Of a DNA stretch of 64,000 nt, positions 46,156 to 55,350 are shown in pieces; position 1 is the stretch's first letter, and each line of letters starts with the position of its first letter. The notes beneath the pieces were generated by a model. It was not told the DNA's origin, made no database searches, and was given only the letters and a program-made list of their open reading frames with translations. A program made the position numbers and the translations under genes. Source of the DNA: Flavisphingomonas formosensis (GTDB lineage: Bacteria; Pseudomonadota; Alphaproteobacteria; Sphingomonadales; Sphingomonadaceae); contig NZ_WRPK01000004.1 in NCBI RefSeq assembly GCF_009755815.1, positions 248,001 to 312,000 on the forward strand, given 5' to 3'.

Positions 46156-46986
46156 ATGCGCGCAGCTCTGTTTCAAAGCCGCACCGGCATCGACCCGGTG
46201 GCCAACGCGCTCAATCTCCGGGAGGCGATCACCGCTGCGGCGGGAGAGGGGGCGGACATGCTGTTCACTCCCGAGATGAGCGGCCTGCTCGACCGGGATC
46301 GCAAGCGCGCCGGGATGCGGATCGTCCGCGAGGAAGACGACATGGTGCTGGCCGAGGTGCGTGAGAGCGCCGCCAAGGCCGGCATCTGGGTGCAACTGGG
46401 GTCGCTTGCTCTGCGCAGCGAGGAAGATCCCGACCGCATGGTCAATCGTGGTTTCCTGATCGACGACACCGGTGCGCTGCGCGCGCGTTATGACAAGATG
46501 CACCTGTTCGACGTCGATCTTGCCACGGGAGAGAGCTGGCGCGAGTCCGCGGCCTATGTCGCCGGGCGCCGAGCCGTCGTCGCGGATACGCCATGGGGTA
46601 AGCTCGGCCTTTCGATCTGCTACGACCTGCGCTTTCCGGCGCTCTACGCGGCGCTGACCAATGCGGGCGCGCAGATCATAGCCATTCCTGCCGCCTTCAC
46701 CGTGCCGACCGGCATAGCGCATTGGCACGTGCTGCTCCGCGCGCGCGCGATCGAAGCCGGCGTGTTCGTCATCGCCGCCGCGCAATGCGGGCGCCACGAG
46801 GATGGGCGCGAAACCTATGGACGATCGATGGTGATCGATCCGTGGGGGGACGTGCTGCTCGAACTGGGATCGGAGCCCGGCGTCGGAATCGCGGATATCG
46901 AGATCGAGCGGATCGCGCAGGTTCGCGAACGCGTGCCGGCGCTGCTGCATCGCCGCCCGATCCCCGATCCGGACGTCGTGCCATGA
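46156..46986 (+). CDS. carbon-nitrogen hydrolase (nitrilase superfamily, Nit1-like)
   Basis: A 276-residue enzyme with the Glu-Lys-Cys triad of the superfamily: Glu in MLFTPEMSGLL near residue 41, Lys in ARYDKMHLFDVDL near residue 115, and Cys in KLGLSICYDLRFPALY near residue 155. The Nit1/Nit2-type arrangement suggests deaminated glutathione amidase or omega-amidase activity, which fits its position after a glutaredoxin. Overlaps the DUF1178 gene by four bases. Confidence 0.93.
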   Translation: MRAALFQSRTGIDPVANALNLREAITAAAGEGADMLFTPEMSGLLDRDRKRAGMRIVREEDDMVLAEVRESAAKAGIWVQLGSLALRSEEDPDRMVNRGFLIDDTGALRARYDKMHLFDVDLATGESWRESAAYVAGRRAVVADTPWGKLGLSICYDLRFPALYAALTNAGAQIIAIPAAFTVPTGIAHWHVLLRARAIEAGVFVIAAAQCGRHEDGRETYGRSMVIDPWGDVLLELGSEPGVGIADIEIERIAQVRERVPALLHRRPIPDPDVVP

Positions 46987-47453
46987 TCGTCTTCGATCTG
47001 CGCTGCCCGGCCGAACATGTGTTCGAGATCTGGTTCGGATCAACCGACGATTATGAGAAACAGAAGGCGCGTGGCCTGGTGCAATGCCCATTCTGCGGAT
47101 CGGCGGAGGTCGAGAAGGCGGTGATGGCGCCACGCGTCGGGCCGAAGGGAAACCAGCTGTCCGAAACGCCGCGGCAGGCCATGGTCGCATCCCCGCCCCA
47201 GCCGCCGATCGCGCCCGAGGCGCTCAAGGCCATGCTTCAGGCCGCCGCCGAAGCGCAAAGCAGGATGCTGGAGAAGATGGATTATGTCGGTGACCGCTTC
47301 GCCCGGGAAGCGCGCGACATCCACCTCGGCGACAGCGAACAACGGCCAATCTATGGCCAGGCTTCGCCGACGGAGGTGAAATCGCTGATCGAGGACGGCA
47401 TCGACGTGTCGCCTTTGCCTTTTCCGGTCAGGCCTCCGGGAATGGACAATTGA
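46983..47453 (+). CDS. DUF1178 family protein
   Basis: A 156-residue protein. The N-terminal MIVFDLRCPAEHVFEIWFGS followed by VQCPFCGSAEVEKAVMAP is the DUF1178 signature with a possible zinc-binding C-x2-C and an N-terminal Cys. The middle is Pro/Ala/Gln-rich and the end (EDGIDVSPLPFPVRPPG) is conserved. Function unknown. It is the last gene of the grxC-nitrilase-DUF1178 set. Confidence 0.9.
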   Translation: MIVFDLRCPAEHVFEIWFGSTDDYEKQKARGLVQCPFCGSAEVEKAVMAPRVGPKGNQLSETPRQAMVASPPQPPIAPEALKAMLQAAAEAQSRMLEKMDYVGDRFAREARDIHLGDSEQRPIYGQASPTEVKSLIEDGIDVSPLPFPVRPPGMDN

Positions 47454-47548
47454 TGGCGCACCACATGGTGTGATTGGGTCACGACATGCGCCTTTTGCAA
47501 TCAATTCGCGTTGACCGGGTAGGGACGGAACCTTACCCGGTCCAGGTT

Positions 47549-47625
47549 GCCCCCGTAGCTCAGTTGGACAGAGCAACGGTTTCCTAAACCGCAGGTCGGG
47601 TGTTCGAGTCACCCCGGGGGCACCA
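47549..47625 (+). tRNA. tRNA-Arg (CCT)
   Basis: A 77-nt cloverleaf with acceptor GCCCCCG/CGGGGGC, discriminator A and encoded CCA. D arm TAGCTCAGTTGG, anticodon loop TTCCTAA giving CCT, T arm GGTGTTCGAGTCACC. It reads AGG codons. Confidence 0.97.
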
Positions 47626-47659
47626 TCTTATAAGGGCAAAATGGCTGGAGAGTGAATGC

Positions 47660-48256
47660 ATGGCCGATATCTACGAAGAAGAAGACGGCAAGATCCCCGT
47701 ACCAGCTGACGTCGAAGAAGCCATCAAGACGCTGATCCGCTGGGCCGGCGACGATCCAAGCCGCGAAGGACTGATGGACACGCCAAAGCGCGTCGCACGC
47801 GCCTGGAAGGAATATTGCGGGGGGTATGAAGCAGATCCGTCGCACCATCTTAGCCGCACCTTCGAGGAAGTGGGCGGTTATGACGAGATCGTCCTGCTGC
47901 GCGATATTCCGTTCCAGTCCCATTGTGAACACCATATGGCGCCGATCATCGGCAAGGCGGCCATCGCCTATCTGCCCAAGAACCGCGTCGTGGGCATCTC
48001 CAAGCTGGCCCGCGTGTTGCAGGGCTTTGCCCGCCGCTTGCAGGTGCAGGAGCGGCTGACCGCGGAGGTGGCGGATTGCATCTGGGAAAATCTCCACCCG
48101 CAGGGCGTCGCCGTGGTCATCGAGGCCAGTCACAGCTGCATGACGGCGCGAGGCGTGCGCACGCCGGGCGTCGGCATGACGACCAGCCGGATGATGGGCG
48201 TGTTCCGCGACGATGAACGCAGCCGCAAGGAAGTGCTTAGCCTGATGGGCTATTGA
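47660..48256 (+). CDS. folE: GTP cyclohydrolase I
   Basis: A 198-residue enzyme making 7,8-dihydroneopterin triphosphate from GTP, the first step of folate (and queuosine) synthesis. GLMDTPKRVARAWKEYCGGY, the zinc-ligand segment FQSHCEHHMAPIIGKAAIAY and the third ligand in ASHSCMTARGVRTPG are present. ATG 47660 is used with GGAGAG upstream. The gene starts 34 bases after tRNA-Arg and may be read from the tRNA promoter. Confidence 0.96.
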   Translation: MADIYEEEDGKIPVPADVEEAIKTLIRWAGDDPSREGLMDTPKRVARAWKEYCGGYEADPSHHLSRTFEEVGGYDEIVLLRDIPFQSHCEHHMAPIIGKAAIAYLPKNRVVGISKLARVLQGFARRLQVQERLTAEVADCIWENLHPQGVAVVIEASHSCMTARGVRTPGVGMTTSRMMGVFRDDERSRKEVLSLMGY

Positions 48257-48553
48257 GCCGGCGGGCTACCGTCGCGTTGCTTCCGACGAGAACGGCGTCG
48301 CCCTATCGCACGCCGTTCACGCGCACCTGATCTAGCCGGGGTGGATGCCGGGCAGGCCTGGACGTGATATCCAACAGCGGCTCCTCCCGGCGAGTGCAGC
48401 GCCGACGAGCGCCGTCACCATGCGAATCAGCTTCAGCAGTCCGGCGGTGATCGACGCTCACAGCGTCATCGAGCGCGAGCCGGCGTTTGGAAATTTTGCT
48501 GCGAGGTGGCCGAGTCAGGCGCGCGGCGGTCGCAACCTCGGCGCCGACGCCAT
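48257..48553. other. intergenic region without a recognised gene
   Basis: About 300 bases between the convergent folE and rplI genes. I see no protein with family resemblance, no tRNA and no clear repeat. An 84-codon open frame (48345-48599) runs into the rplI terminator and has no support. Confidence 0.5.
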
Positions 48554-48592
48554 AAAAAAGGGCCGCACGGAAAATCCGGCGGCCCTTCTTTT
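48554..48592 (-). terminator. intrinsic terminator of the rpsF-rpsR-rplI operon
   Basis: AAGGGCCGC at 48558-48566 pairs with GCGGCCCTT at 48579-48587 around a 12-base loop. On the minus strand the stem is followed by a run of Ts (complement of AAAAAA at 48554-48559). On the plus strand TTCTTTT follows, so it could act in both directions. Confidence 0.85.
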
Positions 48593-48616
48593 CCCATGAT
48601 GTCGGGAAAGGCTGCG

Positions 48617-49213
48617 TCAGGACGCGGCCTCCTCCTCGCCAGCCGGCTCGGCCACGGCGATCTCACCGGGCTCCGCATTGGGATCATAGTCTTCGGTGAA
48701 GCCGGATTCGTCACGCTCGAACATCGAGGCCATCACGTCGACGCCCTGCGCCTGTAGCTCGGCTTCTTCCGGCGAGCGGGCGACGTTGACCTTCACCGTC
48801 ACCGAAACCTCGGCGTGGAGGGCCACCTTCACCTCATGGACGCCGATCGCCTTGATCGGACGGCCGAGCACGATCGCCGATTTGGCGACCTTGTGGCCAT
48901 CCGCGTTCAGCGCCTCGGCGAGATCGCGCGCGGACACCGAGCCGTAGAGCTGGCCGGTGTTCGACGCCTGGCGGATCAGCGTGATGGAGATGCCGTCGAG
49001 CGTCTTCGCCTCGGTCTGGGCCGACTCGCGGCGGGCAGCGTTCTCGGCCTCGATCTGCGCGCGGTTGGCTTCGAAGATCTTCTTGTTCGCCTCGTTGGCG
49101 CGCAGGGCCTTCTTGCGCGGCAGGAGGTAGTTGCGGGCGAAACCGGCCTTCACGGAGACCACGTCGCCGATGCTGCCGAGCTTTTCGACTCGTTCGAGCA
49201 GGATCACGTCCAT
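48617..49213 (-). CDS. rplI: 50S ribosomal protein L9
   Basis: A 198-residue L9, longer than the about 150 of E. coli. The N-terminal [19 protein letters not shown] and the conserved [21 protein letters not shown] are clear, followed by the long helix and the C-terminal rRNA-binding domain ([19 protein letters not shown]). About 35 extra residues at the end are acidic and Ala-rich (ending [11 protein letters not shown]), common in alphaproteobacteria. Last gene of the operon, 13 bases after rpsR. Confidence 0.96.
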   Translation of the reverse strand: MDVILLERVEKLGSIGDVVSVKAGFARNYLLPRKKALRANEANKKIFEANRAQIEAENAARRESAQTEAKTLDGISITLIRQASNTGQLYGSVSARDLAEALNADGHKVAKSAIVLGRPIKAIGVHEVKVALHAEVSVTVKVNVARSPEEAELQAQGVDVMASMFERDESGFTEDYDPNAEPGEIAVAEPAGEEEAAS

Positions 49214-49226
49214 GTGCGTGCCCTCC

Positions 49227-49451
49227 TTATTTCACGATGTAGGGAAGCAGCCCGATATGACGGGCGCGCTTGATCGCCTGGGCGAGCTCGCGCTGCTTCT
49301 TGGCGGAAACCGCGGTGATGCGGCTGGGGACGATCTTGCCGCGCTCGGACACGAAGCCTTGCAGCAGACGGACGTCCTTATAGTCGATCTTCGGCGCATC
49401 CTTGGCGGCGAAGGGGCAGCTCTTGCGGCGGCGGAAAAATGGGCGGGCCAT
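49227..49451 (-). CDS. rpsR: 30S ribosomal protein S18
   Basis: A 74-residue protein: FRRRKSCPF at the start, [20 protein letters not shown] and [20 protein letters not shown] match the family. It binds 16S rRNA as a pair with S6 encoded 12 bases upstream. Confidence 0.97.
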   Translation of the reverse strand: MARPFFRRRKSCPFAAKDAPKIDYKDVRLLQGFVSERGKIVPSRITAVSAKKQRELAQAIKRARHIGLLPYIVK

Positions 49452-49463
49452 GAATGTTACTCC

Positions 49464-49895
49464 TTACGCCGCTTCGAAGTTGCGATCGTCGCGCTCACGG
49501 CGCTCGCCACGGCCACCACGATCACCCCGCTCGCCGTCGCGGCCGCCACGGCCACCACGCTCGCGGTCACGATCGCCACGACGCATCATCGCGGACGGGC
49601 CTGCTTCATGCTCGTCGACGCGGATCGTCATGTAGCGGATCACGTCTTCGTTGATCGCGGTCTGGCGCTCCAGCTCGGCGACGACGGCGGCGGGCGCGTC
49701 GATCTCCAGCAGCACATAGTGCGCCTTGCGGTTCTTCTTGATGCGATAGGCGAGGCTGCGCAGGCCCCAGGTCTCGGTCTTCACGACCTTGCCCTGTCCT
49801 TCCTCGACGATCTTGGTGGCGGTTTCTGCCAGCGCGTCGACCTGAGCCTGTGCCAGATCCTGACGCGCGAGAAACACATGCTCGTAAAGAGCCAT
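49464..49895 (-). CDS. rpsF: 30S ribosomal protein S6 with Arg/Gly-rich tail
   Basis: A 143-residue S6. The core ([53 protein letters not shown]) is followed by [17 protein letters not shown] and then about 40 residues of Arg/Gly/Asp repeats ([16 protein letters not shown]-like), an RGG-type RNA-binding tail not found in E. coli S6, which instead can carry added glutamates. First gene of the operon. Confidence 0.96.
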   Translation of the reverse strand: MALYEHVFLARQDLAQAQVDALAETATKIVEEGQGKVVKTETWGLRSLAYRIKKNRKAHYVLLEIDAPAAVVAELERQTAINEDVIRYMTIRVDEHEAGPSAMMRRGDRDRERGGRGGRDGERGDRGGRGERRERDDRNFEAA

Positions 49896-49928
49896 GCTCG
49901 CTTGTCCTTCTTTCCTGCCGATCGCTGA

Positions 49929-49982
49929 CGTAGCCCCATGCTACGCCCCTCCGGCCTTCGTCTTTACCGGCGCTCACGCCGG
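49929..49982 (-). promoter_or_regulatory. two hairpins in the rpsF leader
   Basis: On the minus strand CCGGCG-TGAG-CGCCGG (49982-49967) and then CGTAGC-ATGGG-GCTACG (49945-49929) precede the S6 start by 34 bases. Many bacteria regulate rpsF by S6:S18 binding to a leader structure; I cannot match the described consensus, so the role is only a possibility. Confidence 0.35.
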
Positions 49983-50190
49983 AAAGCGGGGCTCATGGAG
50001 GAAAGCGGTTGAAAAGGCAAGGGGCGGGGCCGATCCGCCGTTCTCGCCCGCGCAATGCCGACATCGCATATCGATAGGGCCAGAATGCGGCAGCCGCCCG
50101 CCGACCGGCAACGCCACGCCGTGGCAGCGGGGCGCATCCTGGCTATGCTCTGCCCCGGAGAGACGGACGGCGATCGCAGAGGAGAGGATG

Positions 50191-51933
50191 ATGGCCAACA
50201 TGCTGATCAAGGGCGGGACCGTGATTGACGGTACGGGGGCGCCCGCGTTCGCCGCCGACGTGCGCGTGCGCGATGGTGCGATCGTGGAGATAGGAGCGGC
50301 GCTTTCGCCCGATGGCGACGCGCTGTTCGATGCGGCAGGCTGTTACGTATCGCCCGGCTTCATCGAAAGCCACACCCATTATGACGCGACCATGTGGTGG
50401 CAGCCGGATCTGGATCCGCTGCCGGGCTATGGAGCGACGACCATCGTCACCGGCAATTGCGGCTTCAGCGCCGCGCCGCTCTCCGACGAGGAAGCCGCGC
50501 GCATGGAGATGATCAAGATCTTCGCCTTCTTCGAAGACATCCCGCTCGGGCCGTTCCTCCAGAATGTGCCGTGGGACTGGCGGAGCTGGCCGGAATATCG
50601 CCGGTCGGTGGAGGCCAACATCAAGCTGCCGACCAATTACGGCATGTTCGTCGGCCATCTCGCCATCCGCCTCGCGGCGATGGGTCTCGATGCCTGGACG
50701 CGCGTCGCGACGCCGGCCGAGATCGAGGCGATGGCGAGGATGCTGGACGATGCGCTTTCCGCCGGCGCGCTCGGCCTTTCGGACAATCTGCACGATCATG
50801 ACGGCGATAATCGTCCCGTGCCGACTCTGATCGCCGACGATGCCGAGTTCGAGGCGCTGCTCGCCGTGCTGGAGAAGCATGCGCCGGCCACCTATCAGGT
50901 GATCGTCGACACCTCGATGCGGCAGACCGGGCCGGAGATGCTGGAGCGACTGGCGCGGCTCACCAAGGGGCGCAAGCTGCGCATGCAGATCGCCGGCGCG
51001 ATCCCGACCCTCGAATATCAGCGGCCCTTCGTCGACCGGATGGACGGCACGGTGAACCGGATGCGAGCCGAGGGCTATGACGTGTGGCCGGGTTATGCGC
51101 ATGTGCCGCCGACGGTGACCGCCAGCCTCTACAAGTCGCTGCTCTTCGCCCAGTCCAACGACTATGTCTGGCACGAGGTGGTCTGCGCCGAGGGCGAGGA
51201 AGCGAAGGAGCAGATCCTGCGCGATCCCGAATGGCGAGCCCGCGCGCGCGACAGCTGGGACAACAAGGCCTGGAAGCATTCGCCATTCGGCAATCCCGCA
51301 ATCCTGATCCTCACCAATCCGGACAAGGGCGACGGGCCGGTCGACATCAGCGTGAAGGACCATGCCGACAGCCTCGGCATCCATCCTTCCGATGCGCTGG
51401 CCGACTGGTTCCTGAAGAACGGCACCATGTCCACGGTCGACATGGTGCCGATGGCCAAGGACGAGGACCTCACCGTCCGCCTGATGCTGGAGGAGAAGAC
51501 GGTCGGCAACATCTCGGACGCCGGCGCGCATCTCCAGATGCTGTGCGGTGGTGGCGAGAATGTCATGCTGCTCACCAAATATGCACGCGACGACAAGCGT
51601 ATCTCGCTGGAACATGCCGTGCACATGCAGACCGGCAAGCTCTCGCACTTCTTCGGCCTGGCCGATCGCGGGGAGATAAAGGTCGGCAAGCGGGCGGATA
51701 TCGCGGTGTGGAATCTCGACGAGATCGAGGTTCGCAAGCGTGAGAAGCGTTACGACGTGCCGGACGGCAAGGGCGGCATCACCTGGCGCTTCACCCGCGA
51801 GGCGGCGCCGATGCGGCTGACCCTTGTCAACGGCGTGCCGACCTTCGAGAATGGTGCTTATACCGGTGCGAAGCCCGGCGAGTTCCTGGCGCCGGAGATG
51901 GAGAAAGCGCTCTATTCAGAGGCCGCCGAATAA
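50191..51933 (+). CDS. amidohydrolase, N-acyl-D-amino-acid deacylase-like
   Basis: A 580-residue metal-dependent hydrolase of the amidohydrolase superfamily. MLIKGGTVIDGTGAPAFAAD opens the beta-sandwich, SPGFIESHTHYDATMWWQPD carries the metal H-x-H near residue 61, and ISDAGAHLQMLCGGGENVML near residue 440 the catalytic aspartate. The C-terminal LADRGEIKVGKRADIAVW is the returning sandwich. The D-aminoacylase subfamily is likely but the substrate is not certain. ATG 50191 has AGAGGAG six bases away; ATG 50188 is an alternative. Confidence 0.88.
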   Translation: MANMLIKGGTVIDGTGAPAFAADVRVRDGAIVEIGAALSPDGDALFDAAGCYVSPGFIESHTHYDATMWWQPDLDPLPGYGATTIVTGNCGFSAAPLSDEEAARMEMIKIFAFFEDIPLGPFLQNVPWDWRSWPEYRRSVEANIKLPTNYGMFVGHLAIRLAAMGLDAWTRVATPAEIEAMARMLDDALSAGALGLSDNLHDHDGDNRPVPTLIADDAEFEALLAVLEKHAPATYQVIVDTSMRQTGPEMLERLARLTKGRKLRMQIAGAIPTLEYQRPFVDRMDGTVNRMRAEGYDVWPGYAHVPPTVTASLYKSLLFAQSNDYVWHEVVCAEGEEAKEQILRDPEWRARARDSWDNKAWKHSPFGNPAILILTNPDKGDGPVDISVKDHADSLGIHPSDALADWFLKNGTMSTVDMVPMAKDEDLTVRLMLEEKTVGNISDAGAHLQMLCGGGENVMLLTKYARDDKRISLEHAVHMQTGKLSHFFGLADRGEIKVGKRADIAVWNLDEIEVRKREKRYDVPDGKGGITWRFTREAAPMRLTLVNGVPTFENGAYTGAKPGEFLAPEMEKALYSEAAE

Positions 51934-51988
51934 ACGCAGATCGTCGGGTGTCCGGCACCCGACGGCTTTCGGAGGGGGCCTCGGCGCG

Positions 51989-53053
51989 GTGAGGCCGCAC
52001 GGGACGGAGCGGCGTAGCCAGCTGGTCTCGATCCAGTGCCTGCGCGGCGTCGCTGCGCTGCTCGTGCTTTTCCACCATGTCCGCATTCCCACGAACTGGC
52101 TGTTCGATCCGCTCGAGCCGTTTCGCTTCGGGACGGGTGGCGTCGACCTGTTCTTCGTAGTCAGCGGTTTCATCATGATCATCGCCGCACGCGAGGAGAG
52201 CGTGGGCGGCTTCGTCGTCCGCCGGGTGGTGCGTATCGTTCCGCTCTATTGGCTGGCGACCTTCGCATATATCGCCGTCCTGATGCTGCTGCGGCCGTGG
52301 GCGGATGCTCCGCTCAGCACGGGCACGGTGGTGCGGTCATTGCTGTTCATTCCCTATTATCGCCAGGATTTCGCGGTTCCGACGCCAATCCTCGTGCCGG
52401 GCTGGACGCTCAATTTCGAGATGGCCTTCTATGCCGTCTTCGCGGTGGGGCTGGCGTGTCGCCGGCCGCTTCTGGTGGCCGGCGCGATTCTGGTCATCCT
52501 GATCGGCGTCGGCGTGCTGCTGCACGACAAGGGTCCGATGGCGGCGGTCTGGACCAGTCCGCTGCTGAGCCGCTTCCTGGGCGGCATGCTCCTTGGCCAG
52601 CTGCATCTGTCGGTTGGACTGCGGCGCTTCGGCTTACTGTTGCCGATCGGGGCGGTCGGCCTGCTGGTCTGCGCCATGCCGCTGGCGGCCCGGATCGATC
52701 ATCTCGCGCTGTTGCGAGGCCTCTCGGCGATCGCGGTCGTGGCCGGGGCGGTGGCGCTGGAGGACCGGTTCGCCGCCCATGTGCCGCAACTCCCGAAGCA
52801 GCTCGGCGATGCGAGCTACTCGCTCTATCTGTCGCACTGGCCGGTGCTCGCCGCACTCCATGCCGCGCACGGCCTCCTGCCGGCTTATGGCTGGTGTCAG
52901 TTCCTCCTGTGGATGGTTATCGGGCTCTCGGTCCCGATCGTCGCGGGGCTGCTCGTCCACAGATGGGTCGAGGCGCCCATGACGCAACTGTTCCGCCGCC
53001 TCGTGGTCCAGCCGCTGCGCGCGGGAAACAAGCTCACCGGTCAGCGCACATAG
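51989..53053 (+). CDS. acyltransferase 3 family membrane protein (OafA/YrhL-like)
   Basis: A 354-residue protein with about ten membrane helices. SIQCLRGVAALLVLFHHVRI has the family's N-terminal R-G-x-A and catalytic-type His, GTGGVDLFFVVSGFIMIIAA follows, and LGDASYSLYLSHWPVLAAL is the typical C-terminal motif. Such enzymes O-acylate sugars of surface glycans or lipids. GTG start with GGAGGGGG about 10 bases upstream. Its 3' end overlaps the convergent SDR gene by 13 bases. Confidence 0.85.
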   Translation: MRPHGTERRSQLVSIQCLRGVAALLVLFHHVRIPTNWLFDPLEPFRFGTGGVDLFFVVSGFIMIIAAREESVGGFVVRRVVRIVPLYWLATFAYIAVLMLLRPWADAPLSTGTVVRSLLFIPYYRQDFAVPTPILVPGWTLNFEMAFYAVFAVGLACRRPLLVAGAILVILIGVGVLLHDKGPMAAVWTSPLLSRFLGGMLLGQLHLSVGLRRFGLLLPIGAVGLLVCAMPLAARIDHLALLRGLSAIAVVAGAVALEDRFAAHVPQLPKQLGDASYSLYLSHWPVLAALHAAHGLLPAYGWCQFLLWMVIGLSVPIVAGLLVHRWVEAPMTQLFRRLVVQPLRAGNKLTGQRT

Positions 53054-53751
53054 CTCGCCCCGTTGATGTCGATCACCGCACCGGTCATCGACGGCGGCGC
53101 GTCCAGCGCGAGGAACTTGACCGTTTCGGCGACTTCCTCGGGCATGGCGACGCGGCCGAGCGGAATGTCCGCAAGCAGCCCGTCGCCGCCGCGGCTCGCC
53201 AGATAGTCCTCGGCCATACCGGTCAGGGTGAAGCCGGGGCAGACGGCGAAGGCATAGATGCCCTCGGCGGCATAGCCGCGTGCGATCGTCTTCGTCATGC
53301 CGATCATGCCGGCCTTCGAGGCGGCATAATGCCAGTGCAGAGGGCTGTCCCCGCGATAGGCGGCGCGGCTGGCGACGTTGACGATGCGGCCGCCGCCCAG
53401 GCTCCGGAAATGGAGCACCGCGAGACGGCTCAGTTGGGCGGAGGCGGTGAGATTGATCTGCATCGTGCGCGCCCAGGCGTGCGACCAGCTCTCCTCCGGC
53501 TGCTCGATCGGCGCCGCCTCGAAGATGCCGGCATTGTTCACCAGCACGTCGATGCGTCCGTCGAGCCGGTCCAGCGCTGCGTTCCACAGGGTGCCCGGTG
53601 CGGAGGGATCGGAAAGATCGGCGGCGATCGTGCCGGAATCGCCCGGGCGGCTGGCATGGCCGACGATTCGGACGTCTTCGGTCCGCAACCGCGCGGCGAT
53701 CGCCTCGCCGATGCCCCGGCTGGTGCCGGTGGCGAGAATGTGAAGGGTCAT
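53041..53751 (-). CDS. short-chain dehydrogenase/reductase (FabG-like)
   Basis: A 236-residue classical SDR. ATGTSRGIGEAIAARLR is the cofactor loop, VLVNNAGIFEAAP the NAG motif, GRIVNVASRAA holds the serine and HYAASKAGMIGMTK the Tyr-x3-Lys. INGASYVR at the end is typical of 3-oxoacyl-reductase-like proteins. The substrate is unknown; a separate fabG sits in the fatty-acid cluster. It follows a GNAT gene by 4 bases. Confidence 0.88.
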   Translation of the reverse strand: MTLHILATGTSRGIGEAIAARLRTEDVRIVGHASRPGDSGTIAADLSDPSAPGTLWNAALDRLDGRIDVLVNNAGIFEAAPIEQPEESWSHAWARTMQINLTASAQLSRLAVLHFRSLGGGRIVNVASRAAYRGDSPLHWHYAASKAGMIGMTKTIARGYAAEGIYAFAVCPGFTLTGMAEDYLASRGGDGLLADIPLGRVAMPEEVAETVKFLALDAPPSMTGAVIDINGASYVR

Positions 53752-53755
53752 GGCA

Positions 53756-54220
53756 TCAGGCCTTCCGGAGATCGAGTGTCATGAAAACGCTGTTGGGATC
53801 GGGCGCATAATCCCCAAACGGAGCGCATTCGACGAAGCCGTGGCGAGCATATAGGCGCCGGGCGGGCAGGAAATAATCCCAGGAGCCGGTCTCCAGGCTG
53901 AGCCGGGCGAGGCCGTCCGAACGGGCGGCGGCGATGATGTGGGCGAGCATCGCGCTGCCTGCGCCGCGGCCGCGAAATGGCTCGGCTATGTGCATCGATT
54001 TTACCTCACCATGGCGGTCCGGAAGCCGCCTGAGCGCGCCTAGGCCGAGCAGTTCCTCCTCCTGCCAGAGCGCCCAGAAACGGATATCGGGCGCCTGGAG
54101 TCCGCTCAGATCGAGCGCATGCGCGCTGCCCGCGGCGGTCTGTGCGCGGGCTCTGGCGAGGTGGGTGGAGAGCAGCGCGATGATACGCGGATCGCCGAAA
54201 TCGCCGGGCAGGATGTGCAT
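53756..54220 (-). CDS. GNAT family N-acetyltransferase
   Basis: A 154-residue protein with the GNAT acetyl-CoA loop AEPFRGRGAGSAMLAHIIAAA (R/Q-x2-G-x-G) near residues 79-99 and the following LETGSWDYFLPARRLYARHG with FVECAPFGDY. It resembles YkkB/YjcF-type acetyltransferases; the acceptor is unknown. It is coupled to the SDR downstream. Confidence 0.88.
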   Translation of the reverse strand: MHILPGDFGDPRIIALLSTHLARARAQTAAGSAHALDLSGLQAPDIRFWALWQEEELLGLGALRRLPDRHGEVKSMHIAEPFRGRGAGSAMLAHIIAAARSDGLARLSLETGSWDYFLPARRLYARHGFVECAPFGDYAPDPNSVFMTLDLRKA

Positions 54221-54333
54221 GAGGGCGCTTCTACGCCCGGTTTGGGGCCCACGGGAAGAGATCGCCGGATTCTTCGCCCGGTTGACCGCGCCGCCCTTGC
54301 TGCCTAACGCGCCGGCACATTTGTGACGGGGAC

Positions 54334-55275
54334 ATGACGATGCGCGCTTTCATCTTTCCGGGGCAGGGCAGCCAGTCTGTCGGCATGGGCAAGGCGCTGT
54401 CCGACGCGAGCGCGACGGCCCGAGAAGTTTTCCAGGAAGTCGACGACGCCCTGAACCAGCATCTCTTTCGCCTGATGAGCGAAGGGTCGGAAAGCGATCT
54501 GACGCTGACCGAGAATGCCCAGCCGGCGATCATGGCCAATGCCATTGCCACTCTCCGCGTGCTGGAGAAGGAAGGCGGCGTGCGGCTGGCCGACAAGGCC
54601 GAATTCGTCGCTGGCCACAGCCTCGGCGAATATTCCGCGCTCTGCGCGGCCGAGGCGATCGATCTTTCGACGACGGCACGCCTGCTGAAGCTGCGCGGCC
54701 AGGCGATGCAGGCGGCGGTGCCGGTGGGCGAGGGGGCCATGGCGGCACTGCTCGGCCTCGATTTCGACGCCGCGCGCGAGGTGGCCGAGGAAGCCGCGCA
54801 AGGCGAGGTCTGCGCTGCGGCGAACGACAATGCGCCGGGGCAGGTGGTCGTATCCGGTCACAAGGCCGCCATCGAGCGCGCGGTCGAGATCGCCAAGGGC
54901 AAGGGCGCCAAGCGCGCCATGCTGCTGCCCGTGTCCGCCCCGTTCCACTGTGCGCTGATGCAGCCGGCCGCCGATGCGATGGCCGAGGCGCTGGCCAAGG
55001 CCAATCTGCGGGCGCCGCTCGTCCCGGTCTATGCCAACGTCACGGCCGCCGCCGTCGCCGATCCCGACATGATTCGCGCGCTGCTGGTCCAGCAGGTGAC
55101 CGGCACGGTGCGCTGGCGCGAGAGCATCCTCGCCATGGCCGAGGCTGGCGTTTCCCATTTCGTCGAATTCGGCGGCAAGGTCGTCGGGCCGATGGTCAAG
55201 CGCATCGCGCCGGACGCCACGCCGACCAGCATCGTCTCGATGGCGGACATCGAAGCATTGGCCGCGGCGCTGTAA
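54334..55275 (+). CDS. fabD: malonyl-CoA:ACP transacylase
   Basis: A 313-residue enzyme that loads malonate onto ACP. FIFPGQGSQSVGMGKAL at the start, the nucleophile in VAGHSLGEYSALCA near residue 95, and VSAPFHCALMQPAADAM with the catalytic His near residue 204 are all present. ATG 54340 is a possible second start. First gene of fabD-fabG-acpP-fabF-mltG, on the plus strand and divergent from the GNAT gene. Confidence 0.96.
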   Translation: MTMRAFIFPGQGSQSVGMGKALSDASATAREVFQEVDDALNQHLFRLMSEGSESDLTLTENAQPAIMANAIATLRVLEKEGGVRLADKAEFVAGHSLGEYSALCAAEAIDLSTTARLLKLRGQAMQAAVPVGEGAMAALLGLDFDAAREVAEEAAQGEVCAAANDNAPGQVVVSGHKAAIERAVEIAKGKGAKRAMLLPVSAPFHCALMQPAADAMAEALAKANLRAPLVPVYANVTAAAVADPDMIRALLVQQVTGTVRWRESILAMAEAGVSHFVEFGGKVVGPMVKRIAPDATPTSIVSMADIEALAAAL

Positions 55276-55299
55276 TTCTCCAGACTGTCATTACATGCC

Positions 55300-55325
55300 G
55301 TCATTCCTGCCGGTGCGGGCATGAC
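55300..55325. repeat. REP-like palindrome between fabD and fabG
   Basis: GTCATTCCTGC pairs with GCGGGCATGAC around a 4-base loop with one mismatch. It belongs to the GTCAT...ATGAC family seen elsewhere and here separates two cotranscribed fatty-acid genes. Confidence 0.7.
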
Positions 55326-55350
55326 GTTCGGGAAAAAGGCGAGGACAATA

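Noticed and set aside
48345-48599. 84-codon open frame between folE and rplI
   Set aside because: Its last third is the rplI terminator hairpin, there is no recognisable domain and no good ribosome-binding site.
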